Origin: Capsaspora owczarzaki ATCC 30864 | Taxonomy: Eukaryota; Opisthokonta; Filasterea | Direction: 5' to 3' | NCBI RefSeq assembly: GCF_000151315.2 | Contig: NW_011887301.1 | Location: forward strand, 723,760 to 787,759 | Length of the DNA stretch: 64,000 bases | In this document: piece after piece, positions 21,997 through 32,733 of the stretch | How positions within the stretch are numbered: position 1 is the first letter of the stretch | Layout: every line of letters starts with the position of its first letter | The notes under the pieces: generated by a model | Told to the model about the DNA's origin: nothing | Databases searched by the model: none | What the model saw: the letters and a program-made list of their open reading frames with translations, nothing else | Program-made: the position numbers and the translations under genes

Positions 21997-22951
21997 GGCT
22001 GCGGCAGCGATTCGGTGAGGAAGGTTGCAAAAGCGAAAGCAAGAGTGAAGATGCAACCGAATCGGGAAGCCGGGTTTTTAAAGGCGACGCTACCAAGCCG
22101 TGCACGGCTCCCCCAAATGGTCGTCGTTCTTGTTATTTCTGTGCAATTTAAAAGGAAATGGCAGCAAGACTATTGCATGACGGGTTTTTTTGTCATGCAA
22201 AGGAAGGACAAAATACCGATTTGACGCCTTAGATGAGCGTTGATCTTTTCGCGGTTTTTTTTTCTTCGTAACGTAATGTATTTTACGTCCTTCAAAAGAG
22301 GTGGAAGAGCAAAACATTGAGGGCACCATTGGAAATTTTCCAGAACGCAAGAGTGCACCACTTGGTGAACTCTTCACTGCTGTATTTTGTAGGAGTGCGT
22401 GGGTGTTTTGAGGAGGAGGAGAATGCGGTAAGAGGACGACGACTTTGCACGGCGATCGTCAGTCGCGATAGACACTGACGATACGCTGGCATACATCAGC
22501 TAGGAAAGGGACATGTGCGTTTGATTGCGATGCGAGGCTGGCGGAGTTGGGAGAAGGAATGGCGGGAAACGTCACCACCAACCCGACGCAAATCGGTGCG
22601 GGCATGTTGTCAGCCTCATTCTGCCCATTCCGAATTGCGTTGTTGCAGCTACGCTTGTTCCCAAAGGTGCTATGTTTTGTTTTTTGGAGCATGCGCAATT
22701 TGGCAGAACGTTGAGTGGGTGCGGGCAGGCGGACGAGCGGGCGAACGACGTTCAGTGGCGACGATGGGATCGATTGCATTTCTCCTACCAAATTTTCCAG
22801 TTCTGATTCAAAGCTTGAGGTTTTGTTTTCTCCATTTGCTTAGAGTCTCCACTGTTGGGGGGGGGGTCATTCCAAGTTGACGAGCGCTTTGCTTGTGTTC
22901 TTGTTTGAATTTTAGCATGCCATCCTCAGTCACACTTTCTGATTTTGTTCA
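21997..22951. other. Divergent spacer upstream of GINS1
   Basis: About 955 bases between two divergent starts. Open frames of 60 to 120 codons exist on both strands but show no family motif. A G run (22857-22865) and several T runs are present. It likely holds two promoters. Confidence 0.55.
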
Positions 22952-24095
22952 ATGTCGCGCTACGGTGCTCGTGCAGTGGAGCTGCTGAAGGAGTTTCGGC
23001 GCTCGGAAGCGAACTTTCTCATCGGGCCTTACAACGTAAACCCTTCCCTCCGCTCTCGTGCTGCATGTGATGTGTTTTGGCTGTGTGGAGCGAGTCGAGC
23101 CTCGGTGACTGGCTGCTATCGTCGTTGAGTGGGAGGAGGGGAACAGTGTTAGAGAGCGAGAAACCAAGTTCAACTTTCCCGCCAAATTTCACTTCCCGCC
23201 ACTTTCGTTGACGGACACTGCCCATTGACTCGCTGGCCCTGGTCACGCGCTTCCCTTGCTCTTTGTCTGTCTGCAGGAAGATGCTGTGCGTCGCATTGTC
23301 CAAGAAGTCGACGAGCTCTACGCCGAGTGTCTGCGCATTTCAGAGTACGCTCGCAACAATGTGTTTCAATGGGATTTGTGTTGACGGCTTGTGTCTGACC
23401 CTTCCCTTGCCCTGCCATGTCTCCCTTTGAACCGTCTGATCGAATGGTTGAATCTCAGAGCAATGAAGCGGACGCCTGAAGAAATCCCGGCCTTGACGTC
23501 CGCTCTGACTGTTCACCATAGCGCAATGCAGCGAAACAAGCGCTGCTTGCTGGCATACCTGTACAAGCTTGCTTTTTTGTTTGTTTGGTTTGTTGGTTAC
23601 TTCCCGATGAGTACTGACATTGACCTGTTGATTGTCATTGTGCTTTGCCAGTCAAGCTCGCGTGCTGCAAATAGAGCAAGTACGATGGGATTTCGGCCAA
23701 GCACCGCCAGCAAGTGTACGCGACAGCTATAGCCCATTCGAGCAGCAGTACATGAGTCAATATAACCAAATACTACAGACGTACATGGGTTCTGTGCAAT
23801 GCACACTGACAGAGGTAGGACAGAAACTTTCCGGCCATTCAGGCCTCGGTGTCAGGCATCGGTTTTGTCGGGTCAGTCTAACTCGAATTGTGTCGTATTC
23901 CCACCCTTGCAGGACTTGAATCCTCCGAAAGATCTGCTGGCAGAAGTCCGGTGCCTCACGAACGAAGGCGAGATTGTCACAGAAAACGGCACAATAGTGT
24001 TGCGAAAGAATTCGACGCTCTTCCTCCGAAGATCCGACGTCGATATGCTCATTCGGCAAGGCCTTGTAGAGCATGTGCACAGCACTGATCGATAG
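22952..24095 (+). CDS. GINS1: GINS complex subunit PSF1
   Basis: Five exons, 22952-23035, 23277-23344, 23459-23560, 23652-23814 and 23913-24095, give 199 residues, close to the usual 196. The family match is clear in order: helix ARAVELLKEFRR at the start, then RNKRCLLAYLYxRxxRI-type RNKRCLLAYL...QARVLQIEQVRWDFG, then MSQYNQILQTYM, then PPKDLLAEVRCL and FLRRSDVDMLIRQGLVEHV at the C-terminus. PSF1 is one of four GINS subunits of the CMG replicative helicase (Cdc45-MCM-GINS). The C-terminal B domain is present and needed for CMG assembly in other species. Introns are 80 to 240 bases. Confidence 0.95.
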
Positions 24096-24606
24096 TTCGG
24101 TGGTGTTCTTGGACTGTTTTGCATTGTGTTTCAGGCCTGCGTTTTTCGTTCACGTTTGTCCGTCCGTTCATAAAGAAAGTTCCCTGCTTTGCATTCCGCG
24201 CCTCGTCATTTCCTCGAGTGTGCAATATCCGCGTATCTTCCTCTGAGGATTGAACATGGAGCATAGATATTAACCCAGTGATTCTGTTGTTGATGCTTTC
24301 ATCGTTGCTGGATAACAAGGTGCGTCGAATTTCTTGTGAAAAACGATGAGAATATGCTTCGTGGAGCAGGGTCCCTTCGAACGTATTTGAGTACGATTCG
24401 AGTGTCTTTGCTCGCCATAATGCATCCTTGAAGTAGCTGTGACAAAAGTACGAGACTTCGTTGTCATTGGAGCGTCAAGAAGTTTATTGGATTCGTCACG
24501 TAACACATGCAGCTTGTAAACTGCAGATTCAGGCATCTCACAAAGGAAGAGCAAGAGCACTGCAGCCGAGAAGAGCGAAACTGCACATGAAACGTATTCG
24601 GTCGAT
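24096..24606. other. Convergent spacer
   Basis: About 510 bases between the GINS1 stop and the stop of the minus-strand MGQYY gene. It is more AT-rich than the flanking genes. Short frames only; nothing recognisable. Confidence 0.6.
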
Positions 24607-25164
24607 CTAACCTTCTGTGAAGAACTGCTCGACCTTGGTGTAGCCCAAATCGATGTAGACTTGAGCATCGAGCAAGGTCTCGCTCGAGATGAGCTGACGT
24701 GACCAGATGCCAACATTACCATTGCCTAGGAAGTCACCGCCGCCACGGCCGTTCCCTTCCGCTGTCAGCAGCGGCAGCGGATGTACATCATCTCTTAGAT
24801 AGACTTGAAGATCAATGATTTCATGGCGATCATGGTTGACAAGGAACCGAAGACTTTCTTCAGACTTCAGCGACTTGTCTTGGCTGTCGCTTTCCCGCCA
24901 ATGTTTGGTGTTCACGTCGCCGTGGTTCTCGGACTCCCACTCATGTCCGGCAGAGTACAAGTGCGTACCATCGGGTTCGCCGTCGGCGTAGTCGCCCACC
25001 CACACCATGCGTTGAGGACGATGACGAAGACGCTCCATGGCTGCCAAGACGCGGCGTTGTCCAAAGTACGAGTGTTCCATGAGCTTGGCGCCACCAAACG
25101 TGCTATAGGCCCACACCACACGACGCTCGTCGTTGATGACCACACAGATGTAGTACTGGCCCAT
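24607..25164 (-). CDS. 'MGQYY' family protein of unknown function
   Basis: An intronless gene of 185 residues. The start is the ATG at 25164, because the family begins MGQYY. Recognisable elements: MGQYYICVVINDERRVVW, then GGAKLMEHSYFGQRRV, then RMVWVGDYADGE, then RFLVNHDRHEIIDL, and the diagnostic PLPLLTAEGNGRGGGDF followed by GIWSRQLIS and a final LGYTKVEQFF. I know this pattern from short, uncharacterised proteins of bacteria, phages and some large DNA viruses. I cannot assign a biochemical function. Lack of introns beside intron-rich neighbours and the family's mainly prokaryotic/viral spread suggest horizontal acquisition, which is inference. It is convergent with GINS1 and divergent from CENP-S. 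Confidence 0.82.
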   Translation of the reverse strand: MGQYYICVVINDERRVVWAYSTFGGAKLMEHSYFGQRRVLAAMERLRHRPQRMVWVGDYADGEPDGTHLYSAGHEWESENHGDVNTKHWRESDSQDKSLKSEESLRFLVNHDRHEIIDLQVYLRDDVHPLPLLTAEGNGRGGGDFLGNGNVGIWSRQLISSETLLDAQVYIDLGYTKVEQFFTEG

Positions 25165-25696
25165 GTTGTAGTCGTGTTCCGGGAAGCTATCAGAATGAGG
25201 CAAACAACCAAACAGGCTAAACACCAGAATGGAAATTTCTGTTTTTGGAGTGCTCGGCTTTGGCTTTTGCCACAGATGGGAGAATATCCTTATGGCGATC
25301 GGGGGTATTCAACGCATGGAGATGCATTGGTATGGGTTGCTTTCCACAGCACAGCACAGTACAGTACAGTAAATCTACTGCACTTGCCGTTGCTTCCCTT
25401 GGTTTGTTTTTGGCACTAGCACAAGCTCCGCCTTCGCACGCTGCGCTTTAGAAACCAATTTCAAAGGCGAGCTTGGGATTCGCTCATCAGTGGGTGGAGT
25501 TTGAGAGATCGATGGCGGTCTGGTGTTCAAAGGTTTGCTTTTGAGTGTGGCGACCCCTAACTTTGCTCTGTGCTTGAAATTTCCTCTCCCCAATCCTGCA
25601 TTCACCTCAATGAGAATGATGCATCTATTTCTTTCTTTCTTACCAGGGCATCCAGTCTTATTTTTTTTCTTCAACCCAGTTGTTGCCGGCGGACCA
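25165..25696. other. Divergent spacer between MGQYY gene and CENP-S
   Basis: About 530 bases. It contains a short run of overlapping cacag/tacag units at 25349-25373 and T-rich sequence shortly before the CENP-S ATG. No gene seen. Confidence 0.6.
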
Positions 25697-26642
25697 ATGG
25701 ACGATGACGATGTGAGCTACGACGAGTCCCTCAAGGCGCGCATCAAGGCCAGCGTCCACTACACTGTCGGCAAGATTTGCCAACGCGAAGGTAGTGCCGA
25801 AACTCGCCTCCGAGAAACCGACTTGGACAAGCACGCAAATTGAGCGGGCAATGCAGTTCCAAAGGACGCTTGAAACCAACGAGGACTGACCAACCCTGTC
25901 ACTCTTGCTCGCTCTTGCTCACTCTCTCGCTCAATGCCGTTGGTGAACATAGAGTCGGAAATGGGCGTCAAGTGTTCCAAGCAGTTCCTGGCCGCCCTCG
26001 CCGAGCTGACGTATGGCAAATGCGGTGAGTTGCGGCTGCGCGATGTTTTTCCCGCCAAAATCCAAAATCCGACATGGTTTGACATTCTCACTTTGCTGTT
26101 GTTGCGATACGCCAATTTTGGTTTTGCAGGCAGTCTGGCCAGCGATTTAGAAAGCTTTGCCAAGTAAGTGTTGGCGCCACGAAGGTGCCCTTTGTCGTCA
26201 TTTCAAAAAAAAAAAAAACCCCCAAAAAAAACAAAAAACAAAAAAAGCAGCTCATCTTTTGAGACTTTTTACTGATTTGCACAGACATGCCAAGCGGAGT
26301 ACAATTCAAGTGGAAGATGTCAAGCTCTGTGCCCGCAAAAACCCATCCCTTGTAAGGTCTTGTGCGCATTACACGCGTTACGAATGAAACAGCTTGCCAA
26401 TCCACAAGAATTTCATTGTTGCTCATACCACCGCCACTGCGCATCCACAGGCCAAATTAGTAGCTGAAAAGGCGACAGACCTTGAAGCAGAAACCCAGGA
26501 GCGCCTGTCGAAGAAGCGGCGAAAGGACAACAAGCCCGCCGACGAAGACGGTGAGAGTGCTTCCGACGCAGCCCCGTCAGCAGCTGTCGCGTCTGCCGCT
26601 ACGGGTGCCACACACAAGTCAAAGAAAGTGCGACAAGCCTAA
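25697..26642 (+). CDS. CENPS: Centromere protein S / MHF1 (FAAP16) histone-fold protein
   Basis: Five short exons, 25697-25790, 25953-26024, 26130-26163, 26285-26351 and 26451-26642, give 152 residues with consistent phases. The histone fold matches CENP-S: LKARIKASVHYTVGKICQRE, then KCSKQFLAALAELTYGKCGS, LASDLESFAKHAKRSTIQ and VEDVKLCARKNPSL. CENP-S pairs with CENP-X to form the MHF complex, acting in the inner kinetochore (CENP-T-W-S-X) and with FANCM in DNA repair. The C-terminal tail is basic and disordered (KKRRKDNK, ending THKSKKVRQA), as in animal CENP-S. The third exon is only 34 bases. Confidence 0.93.
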
Positions 26643-26855
26643 GAGAGGGAGAGAGCCAGAGATGGATTGCTTCGGGCAGATGGTGAATGTACAAAATGAA
26701 TGTTTTCCCGAGTTTGGTTCTTATTATAAATACCACAAGAGACCTCGGATCCAGTAGATTTAAATGTATGTGGAACCAAGCAAAAGAAGTACAAACAAAA
26801 AAAAAACTCAGACCAAAAAACCACAGTACACGACACACCACAGTCCTTGCGACTC

Positions 26856-29742
26856 TCATATGGAAGCGACGGCAGCTATCATGACGCAGGTGAGCAGATA
26901 CCCAAAGTAGCAAACCACGACACCAAGGCCAAACCAACGATGTGACGTGAATTTGCACTGTGGCACGCCAATCGCAAGAATGCCAACATTTGCCAGCCCA
27001 AACGCAGCTGAAAGGGTAAGCTGAGTGTCACCCGCACTCTCAAGCACAAACGGAGCATCATTCGCAGACGAGGCCATCAGCCCGCCCATTCCCATTCCGA
27101 GCGCCATGGCTACAGTTGACAGAGAGAAAACAAGTCAGCGCGAAAAACTAGCAGAAATCACACCTACCCCATTCGTGAACGTACTCAAAATTGGATTTAT
27201 CAAACCAGCGAAGAAGGCCAGCTCGGCCAGACCGTACTTGGCCACTGTGACTTGGGTGACAAGATCTGCGCGAATGCATACGGTTTAGGCGAGTTCTTCA
27301 CTCTCACGCCGCAACATCACAACATGAACGGAGATGCGCACCTGCGATAGCAACACCCCAAAAGAGAACGGTGCTGTCGATCAGAGTGTCATTAATGTTG
27401 ATGATTTTGGCGATCGCCTGGTTTGTGTTGGGAACAGTTCAGCAAGGTGAGGCGCCATTCGGGTACCATGTGTACGTTTGTGAGAAGACCAGATTCGTAC
27501 CATCAGCGCATTTACGAGCTCATTTTGGATGGCATAAAGTGCAATTGCAGAAGCAACAAATCCGGCTGCGCCAAAGACCTGCAGTGGAGCATTGGTTCGA
27601 AAATCAGCAGTGCTGTTTGGCAGACAGAAGAACGAGAAAACGCGAAGAAAAGTGGCTCACCAGGAAGTACTTTGGTGGACGGTCGTAGTTGCTTGTGCAC
27701 CAAACGAAAATGGCAAGTGGGATGCACAGCACAGGCATCAGCATCCAGACAGCGCATTGTTCGAAAATGTCAGAGTTGAAGGCCGGCACTACGAAAGCAG
27801 AGCGCGCCATCCAAAAGAAACAACCACAGGTGAGTCGCAGGAGTTGCTTCGGTGCAATTAGAGTGTTTACAACCACAATGCCGCACCATTCACCAAGAAC
27901 ATGCAAAACGCGGGCGTGACGAGCGCGTGCCAAACAGCGACAATCCGGTTCCAATGGTTGTTTGTCTCGTCCTCGGCATAAATAGGAATGAAGAGCTTGA
28001 ACACCAGCACGCAAGGAGCTTTCAGCAGAATGATAAACTTGCCAAAGACGCCAGCCTCCTTCCAGTCTTTCATGCGAAAGGGGGACATGACTTTCGCCAC
28101 AGTCCGCCACTGCTGTGTGGAGAAAAACGTGCCTGATGGAGCAGGTTGTTGCCCCTCTGCATGTATCGCATCACACAGCCAACCGATCAGCCACCCAATC
28201 AACCAAGAAAGGAAGATGTGATGAGCTGCTAAACAAAAGGCAACAAAAACAACATTGAAAAATGCCCGCCCTCGTTCCAACTGAGACGCCAAACCACATA
28301 CCATGCCTGTCAATAGGAGCCTTCCTTTGAGACCCATAGTCGGGAGGCGACTCGAGCTGGTTGGACGCTTGGAGCTGATCCGCCCATCCAGGAAAGGACG
28401 AAACATCTTCGTATGGATCGTCTCCGCCGTCCGTCAGCGTGACGATGGTGCCATATGCGCCGTAGTGGCAAGAACTATCGGCTGTGGCTGCAATGCAAGC
28501 GAAAAACAAACACCAAGCATCTTTAGCATTCGCGACATGGAGGCACACTTGCAACATGATTTGCTGCCAACAAATAACCTTGTGTGCGCTGGGGAGGATT
28601 GGAATTTACACTCCTGTTGGCTGCAGATGGTGTGCGCGCTGCTGGCGTCCGCGAGGAATCGCCAGCTTGTTGAGGCGGGAGGAGATGCTGGCGCTCGCCG
28701 TCTTGCGTACGAACAGCAGCGCGCCACCGGCGCCACGCTCCCGCCACAAACACAGTCAGGTATACGGAAAACAAGCAGAGGAAGCCAGTAGACTCTGCCG
28801 ATGTAAGCTTGCCGTCGTGAATTGGGTACAGGAGCAAGCCAACCACCGCCGCCAGCAAGGCCAAATCACGAACCAATGCAAATCGGTCGACGGAAAAGAC
28901 CAAGGTCGTGAGCAGAAGGCCGGCATTCAGGCCCGAGTTGATGAGCATACTCCCCAGCATGCCATCCATGGCCGCATAGACGTGACCCTTGTAGAGCAGT
29001 GCCGTGGGCGGTGGGAAGGTGTATGCAATCACCAGTATTTTCGGAATGCTGCTTGACAGTGCCAGAAGCATTGCACCCTGGAGACAACAGAGTCATACAA
29101 AGCAGAGGGATAAACAGCCTTCCCCTGCACTTCTACCACTGATACACTGAGATTTCTGAGCACAAAACTCACCCCCTGGGAAGGTTCCAACTCGAGTCGG
29201 TGGACAACAGCGCTGAAGGAAGGGCACAGAATTTCATCGGCAAGCCAGCCGAGCGCCAGAAACAAGTAGATGACGAGCAGACCCAGCAACGAGCCCGACT
29301 GCGGTTCGTTGTGGAGTTCGCTGCAGAATGGGATGAACAGGTAGTTGTAGCGGCCAGCAAGATTCTGGCAGTCCTCGACCATGGTCACAAACAGGCACGG
29401 GTCGTCGTTGTCCATGATGTCGGTGCACTTGAACGCGTAGCGCGGCGCAGGCCCATAGCCACCACCAACGGCGCTCTCGTCGTCGGCCAGCGGGGGCTGC
29501 TGCGGCTGCTGCAGGAGCGAGACGTGCGTCGGTGGGAGCGAACTCGTCGAGTTGCCACTCAAGCTCATGCTCGCTGTCGTCGTCGCTCGACCACCATCAC
29601 CACCACGACCCGCACTGCTACTGCTGATGGCGCTAACACCACCGAGCGAGGCAGCTGCTGCGTGGGGTGCTGTTGCGCAGAGCACTGAAACAAGCAGCAA
29701 GACCGCCAATCCGGCCAATCCCACCCTGCTCCGACACGACAT
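26856..29742 (-). CDS. NCLX/CCX-type cation/Ca2+ exchanger, divergent
   Basis: Nine exons proposed: 29742-29173, 29077-28612, 28487-28302, 28228-27887, 27788-27661, 27578-27501, 27417-27342, 27265-27164 and 27109-26856, about 543 residues. The exon 4/5 junction is the least certain. A signal-like N-terminus leads to a lumenal region with NYLFIPFCSE, then multiple membrane helices. The first alpha-repeat region reads EILCPSFSAVVHRLELEPSQ then GAMLLALSSSIPKILVIAYT. The second reads NDTLIDSTVLFWGVAIADLV then TQVTVAKYG. The order and spacing resemble SLC8B1 (mitochondrial NCLX) and plant/fungal CCX proteins. The cytosolic loop is acidic and Ser-rich. The usual GNGAPD of repeat 1 is SSSIPK here and GNSIGD of repeat 2 is GVAIAD, so ion specificity may be changed. 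Convergent with CENP-S, 213 bases apart. Confidence 0.7.
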
Positions 29743-29989
29743 TGGCTCAGGTCCCGTCTGAGAGAAGAAAAAGAGAGTCCCCTGTGCTCAAAGGGTGGGG
29801 CGCAGAAGCTGCTCAAAATTTCAGCAAATGGACAAATTCAGAGAACGAGAATGGGTTGTTGTTGTAGGGTGCCTCGAGGCTCAAGGGAGATTGTGGGGGA
29901 AAGGCCAGCTTTTGAAGACTGCCAACAAAAAGGATTTTTACTCTTGTTCAAGGACTGAAATAAATACAGGAGATACAGCATTGCACCAT

Positions 29990-32604
29990 TCACAACTTGC
30001 GGTCCGCCGTGGATTCATCCTTGTGAGATGCGTTGAAGGAGGGAAGACTCGTGGTGGCGGCAGAGGAAGGCCGCCAATCCGCAGACTCGAGGTACGGCGC
30101 AACTCGGCGAACAAAGCCAAACAGGACTACTGCTCCCAGTACAAAGCAAATCCAGGCAACAAAGTAGAATCCGTCCGAATCAATGACGCAGGAGCCTCCA
30201 ATGTTGTGGCAAGCCTGCTTGTCGTCGTGGCTCACGCAGCTGGAAGGCACAAAGTCGACCGCGCCCTTGAGACTGTCTGGCACTTCGCAATGCGAGACTG
30301 TCAGCATGTCGACCGAGCGCAGAATGAAAAACTTTGGCCACGTTCCACCAAAGTTGGACACTGTGTTGAGTAGCTGCGCGATTCCAAACAAAAACAAAAA
30401 GGCACAAAAGTGAGCAAAGAGCACGCTGCCGAAGATAAACAAGAGCTGCATCTCTCGGCATCGAAAGAGGAAAACACGGCAAATCTCACCGTCATGTACG
30501 TGCCACCGATAGAGGCGTCTGAAATTCGTGCAAAGAATGCTCCCTGTTTCGCCATTTTGCGTTTTAGCAATGATGTTAGTCTCAACACTCGACACCAAAG
30601 CTATACTTCAAAACGCACACGCCCAACCGTACCTGAGCCACAAACATGGCGGTGGAAGTGATGGAAAGCAGCATGGTGGCAACTGCGATAAGCGTGAAAA
30701 AGCCGCCGCTCGCGGGTCCAGAGGGATACGACCAGACAATCATGACTCCGGCCAGAGACAGGAAGAGACGGCCGTATAAAGCAGAAAGCCACTAGAGTCG
30801 AGACAGACGCACGCGTGGTTAGCGTTGTGGATTTGAGGGGAACTGCAGCCCCGCCCGATCATTCCATAACTCACCGGCTTCAAGGGCTGGCTGCCTGATG
30901 TCCACCGTGCAACGTAAATGCCAAGAATTAGCTGACACGGAAAGTCAATCAACGCCACGAGGCCAAGATCCGTCTTGTCAAACCCCTTTTCGACCAACTT
31001 GAGCATTGACACGACATCGCTGGCGAGAAAGCCGATTTTTTGCACAAGGAGCACGGAGATGAGCACCCGCATTTGCTTCGATCGAACAATGCTCAGGAGT
31101 TGCATGTAGACAAAGCTAATCGACATTTGCTCGTGGGTGGAAGCAGGCATAGGCGGCTACAATGTCAAACAAAAAAACAACAACCGCGAGTGAGAAACCA
31201 CAGTTTCACGATGCAACACACAACACGCCACCTTTCGAAAAAGAAAAAGTAAAAACTCGGCTTTTAAAAAAAAATACCTCCTACCTCCTGATAGACGAGC
31301 ACCAGATACCCAGTCACGGTGGCGTACATGACACCCCAAAACATCATGAACGGGCCGAGCTGAATGATTGGCCAATCCTGCGGCTGGGACCGAAAGTAGC
31401 TGTTGCAAAAGTCGACAGAGTTGAATGCCAGGAACACGGTGAACGAGATAAAGTAGCCAGCTGTGAGGCCGATGGACTGGCAGGTCGAGCTGTACGCTCG
31501 TTTCGCGGGGGACAAGACTTCGATGGCGAGACCGTCGACGGCAATGTCTTGCGTGGCAGCGCACATAATCACCACAAAGAAGGTCACGGAGAGCCAGCCG
31601 AACGAGAGGTCTGGCTGTGCTAGCGTGGCCTCGATGGTCGAGCCCAGGTACACAAACAGCACGGCAAGCAGTGTTTGCGTGGGCAGAATCCACGTTTTCC
31701 GGCGTCCGAGGGGCGCCCAGTAGACCGAGTCGACGATGGGCGACCAGAGCAGCTTGAGACTGTACGGATAACCCGCGAGACTGAACACGGCGAGATCCGT
31801 GTACGACGCGCGCTGCTGGAGCAGGAACGGGATGGACGCGCCGACCAGCCCGAGCGGCACTCCTTGGAGCACGTAGAGCAGCACGAGCAGCACCATATGT
31901 CCCGGATCGCCCAGCCGGCCAAACCGGTCGAGCACTTGCAACGGTCCTGGCGCGTAATAATGCGAGTGCTGGCGGCGTCCCAGCGCTGCTGGGTGAGTGG
32001 GGACGGCAGACAAAGACGAAGGGTCGCTTGGAACGACTGTCAGCGCCGTGCTCTCGCTCGTAAAGCGGTCATAGCCATTGCCATTGCTACTGCCACTCGA
32101 GCCATCACTACTGCTGCTGTGATTGCCGTGATGCTTTCCGCGCTGATGGTGATCAGCAGCTTGCGCAAACTTGGTCGTCGCAGCCTGCCACGCATGGAGT
32201 GCGCTCGGGTGGAACTGCTGGTCGTCGTCCTGCAGCTGCTCCTCCACTGCTCCGGTTGCCCCTGCAGCCCTGGCACCGGCGGTCTGTTGTTGTTGTTGTT
32301 CTTGTTGCTGTTGTTGTTGTTGTTGCTGTTGGAGATCGCCTTCAGCACCTGCGCCCAGATAGACGAGGGACGGAGCGTACGCGTCGAGGCCGCTTCCCCC
32401 CAAGAACGCATTCCCCGTCGTCCCAGCGAGCTCAGTGGACAGGACGGAGCTCACTGCACTGCTCTGTGACATTGTCGCAATGAAGGACGCCGAGCGACTC
32501 GATCCAGCAGCAATCGAGTTGCTATTGTTGCTGTAGCTGTTGCTGTTGCTGGTCGACGACGACGCGGATGCTGCTGAGCGTCGCTGCACTGTGGCGGAAA
32601 ACAT
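29990..32604 (-). CDS. SLC33A1: Acetyl-coenzyme A transporter 1 (SLC33A1/AT-1)
   Basis: Five exons, 32604-31285, 31156-30875, 30791-30633, 30543-30490 and 30373-29990, give 732 residues with all joins in phase 0. The protein imports acetyl-CoA into the ER lumen for protein and ganglioside acetylation. Family blocks are strong: LLYVLQGVPLGLVGASIPFL, YPYSLKLLWSPIVDSVYW, GRRKTWILPTQTLLAVLFVY, AATQDIAVDGLAIEVLS, then STCQSIGLTAGYF, VQKIGFLASDVVSMLKLVEKG, ISDASIGGTYMT and LLNTVSNFGGTWPKFFILR, with the Cys-rich loop (CHNIGGSCVIDSDGFY) before the last helix. About 12 helices are expected. The N-terminal 200 residues are a Ser/Gln/His-rich disordered extension with poly-Gln, absent from the 549-residue human protein. 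Its start faces PEX5 across 129 bases. Confidence 0.95.
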
Positions 32605-32733
32605 TGACTGCGCTCCATGTATGTAGTCCTGTCGTATTGAATTGAGCTAATGTGCATTCATTCCTAGTCTCGATTTGCGTCGTCTCGCTCCGCTCAGTCT
32701 CAATTTTTTTTCCATCCATCATCCTTCAGTAGA
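32605..32733. promoter_or_regulatory. Compact bidirectional promoter, SLC33A1 / PEX5
   Basis: Only 129 bases separate the start codons of two divergent conserved genes, so both promoters and both leaders must lie here or overlap the coding ends. No TATA-like element is evident. A T run sits just upstream of the PEX5 ATG, as is common for leaders in this window. Confidence 0.55.
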
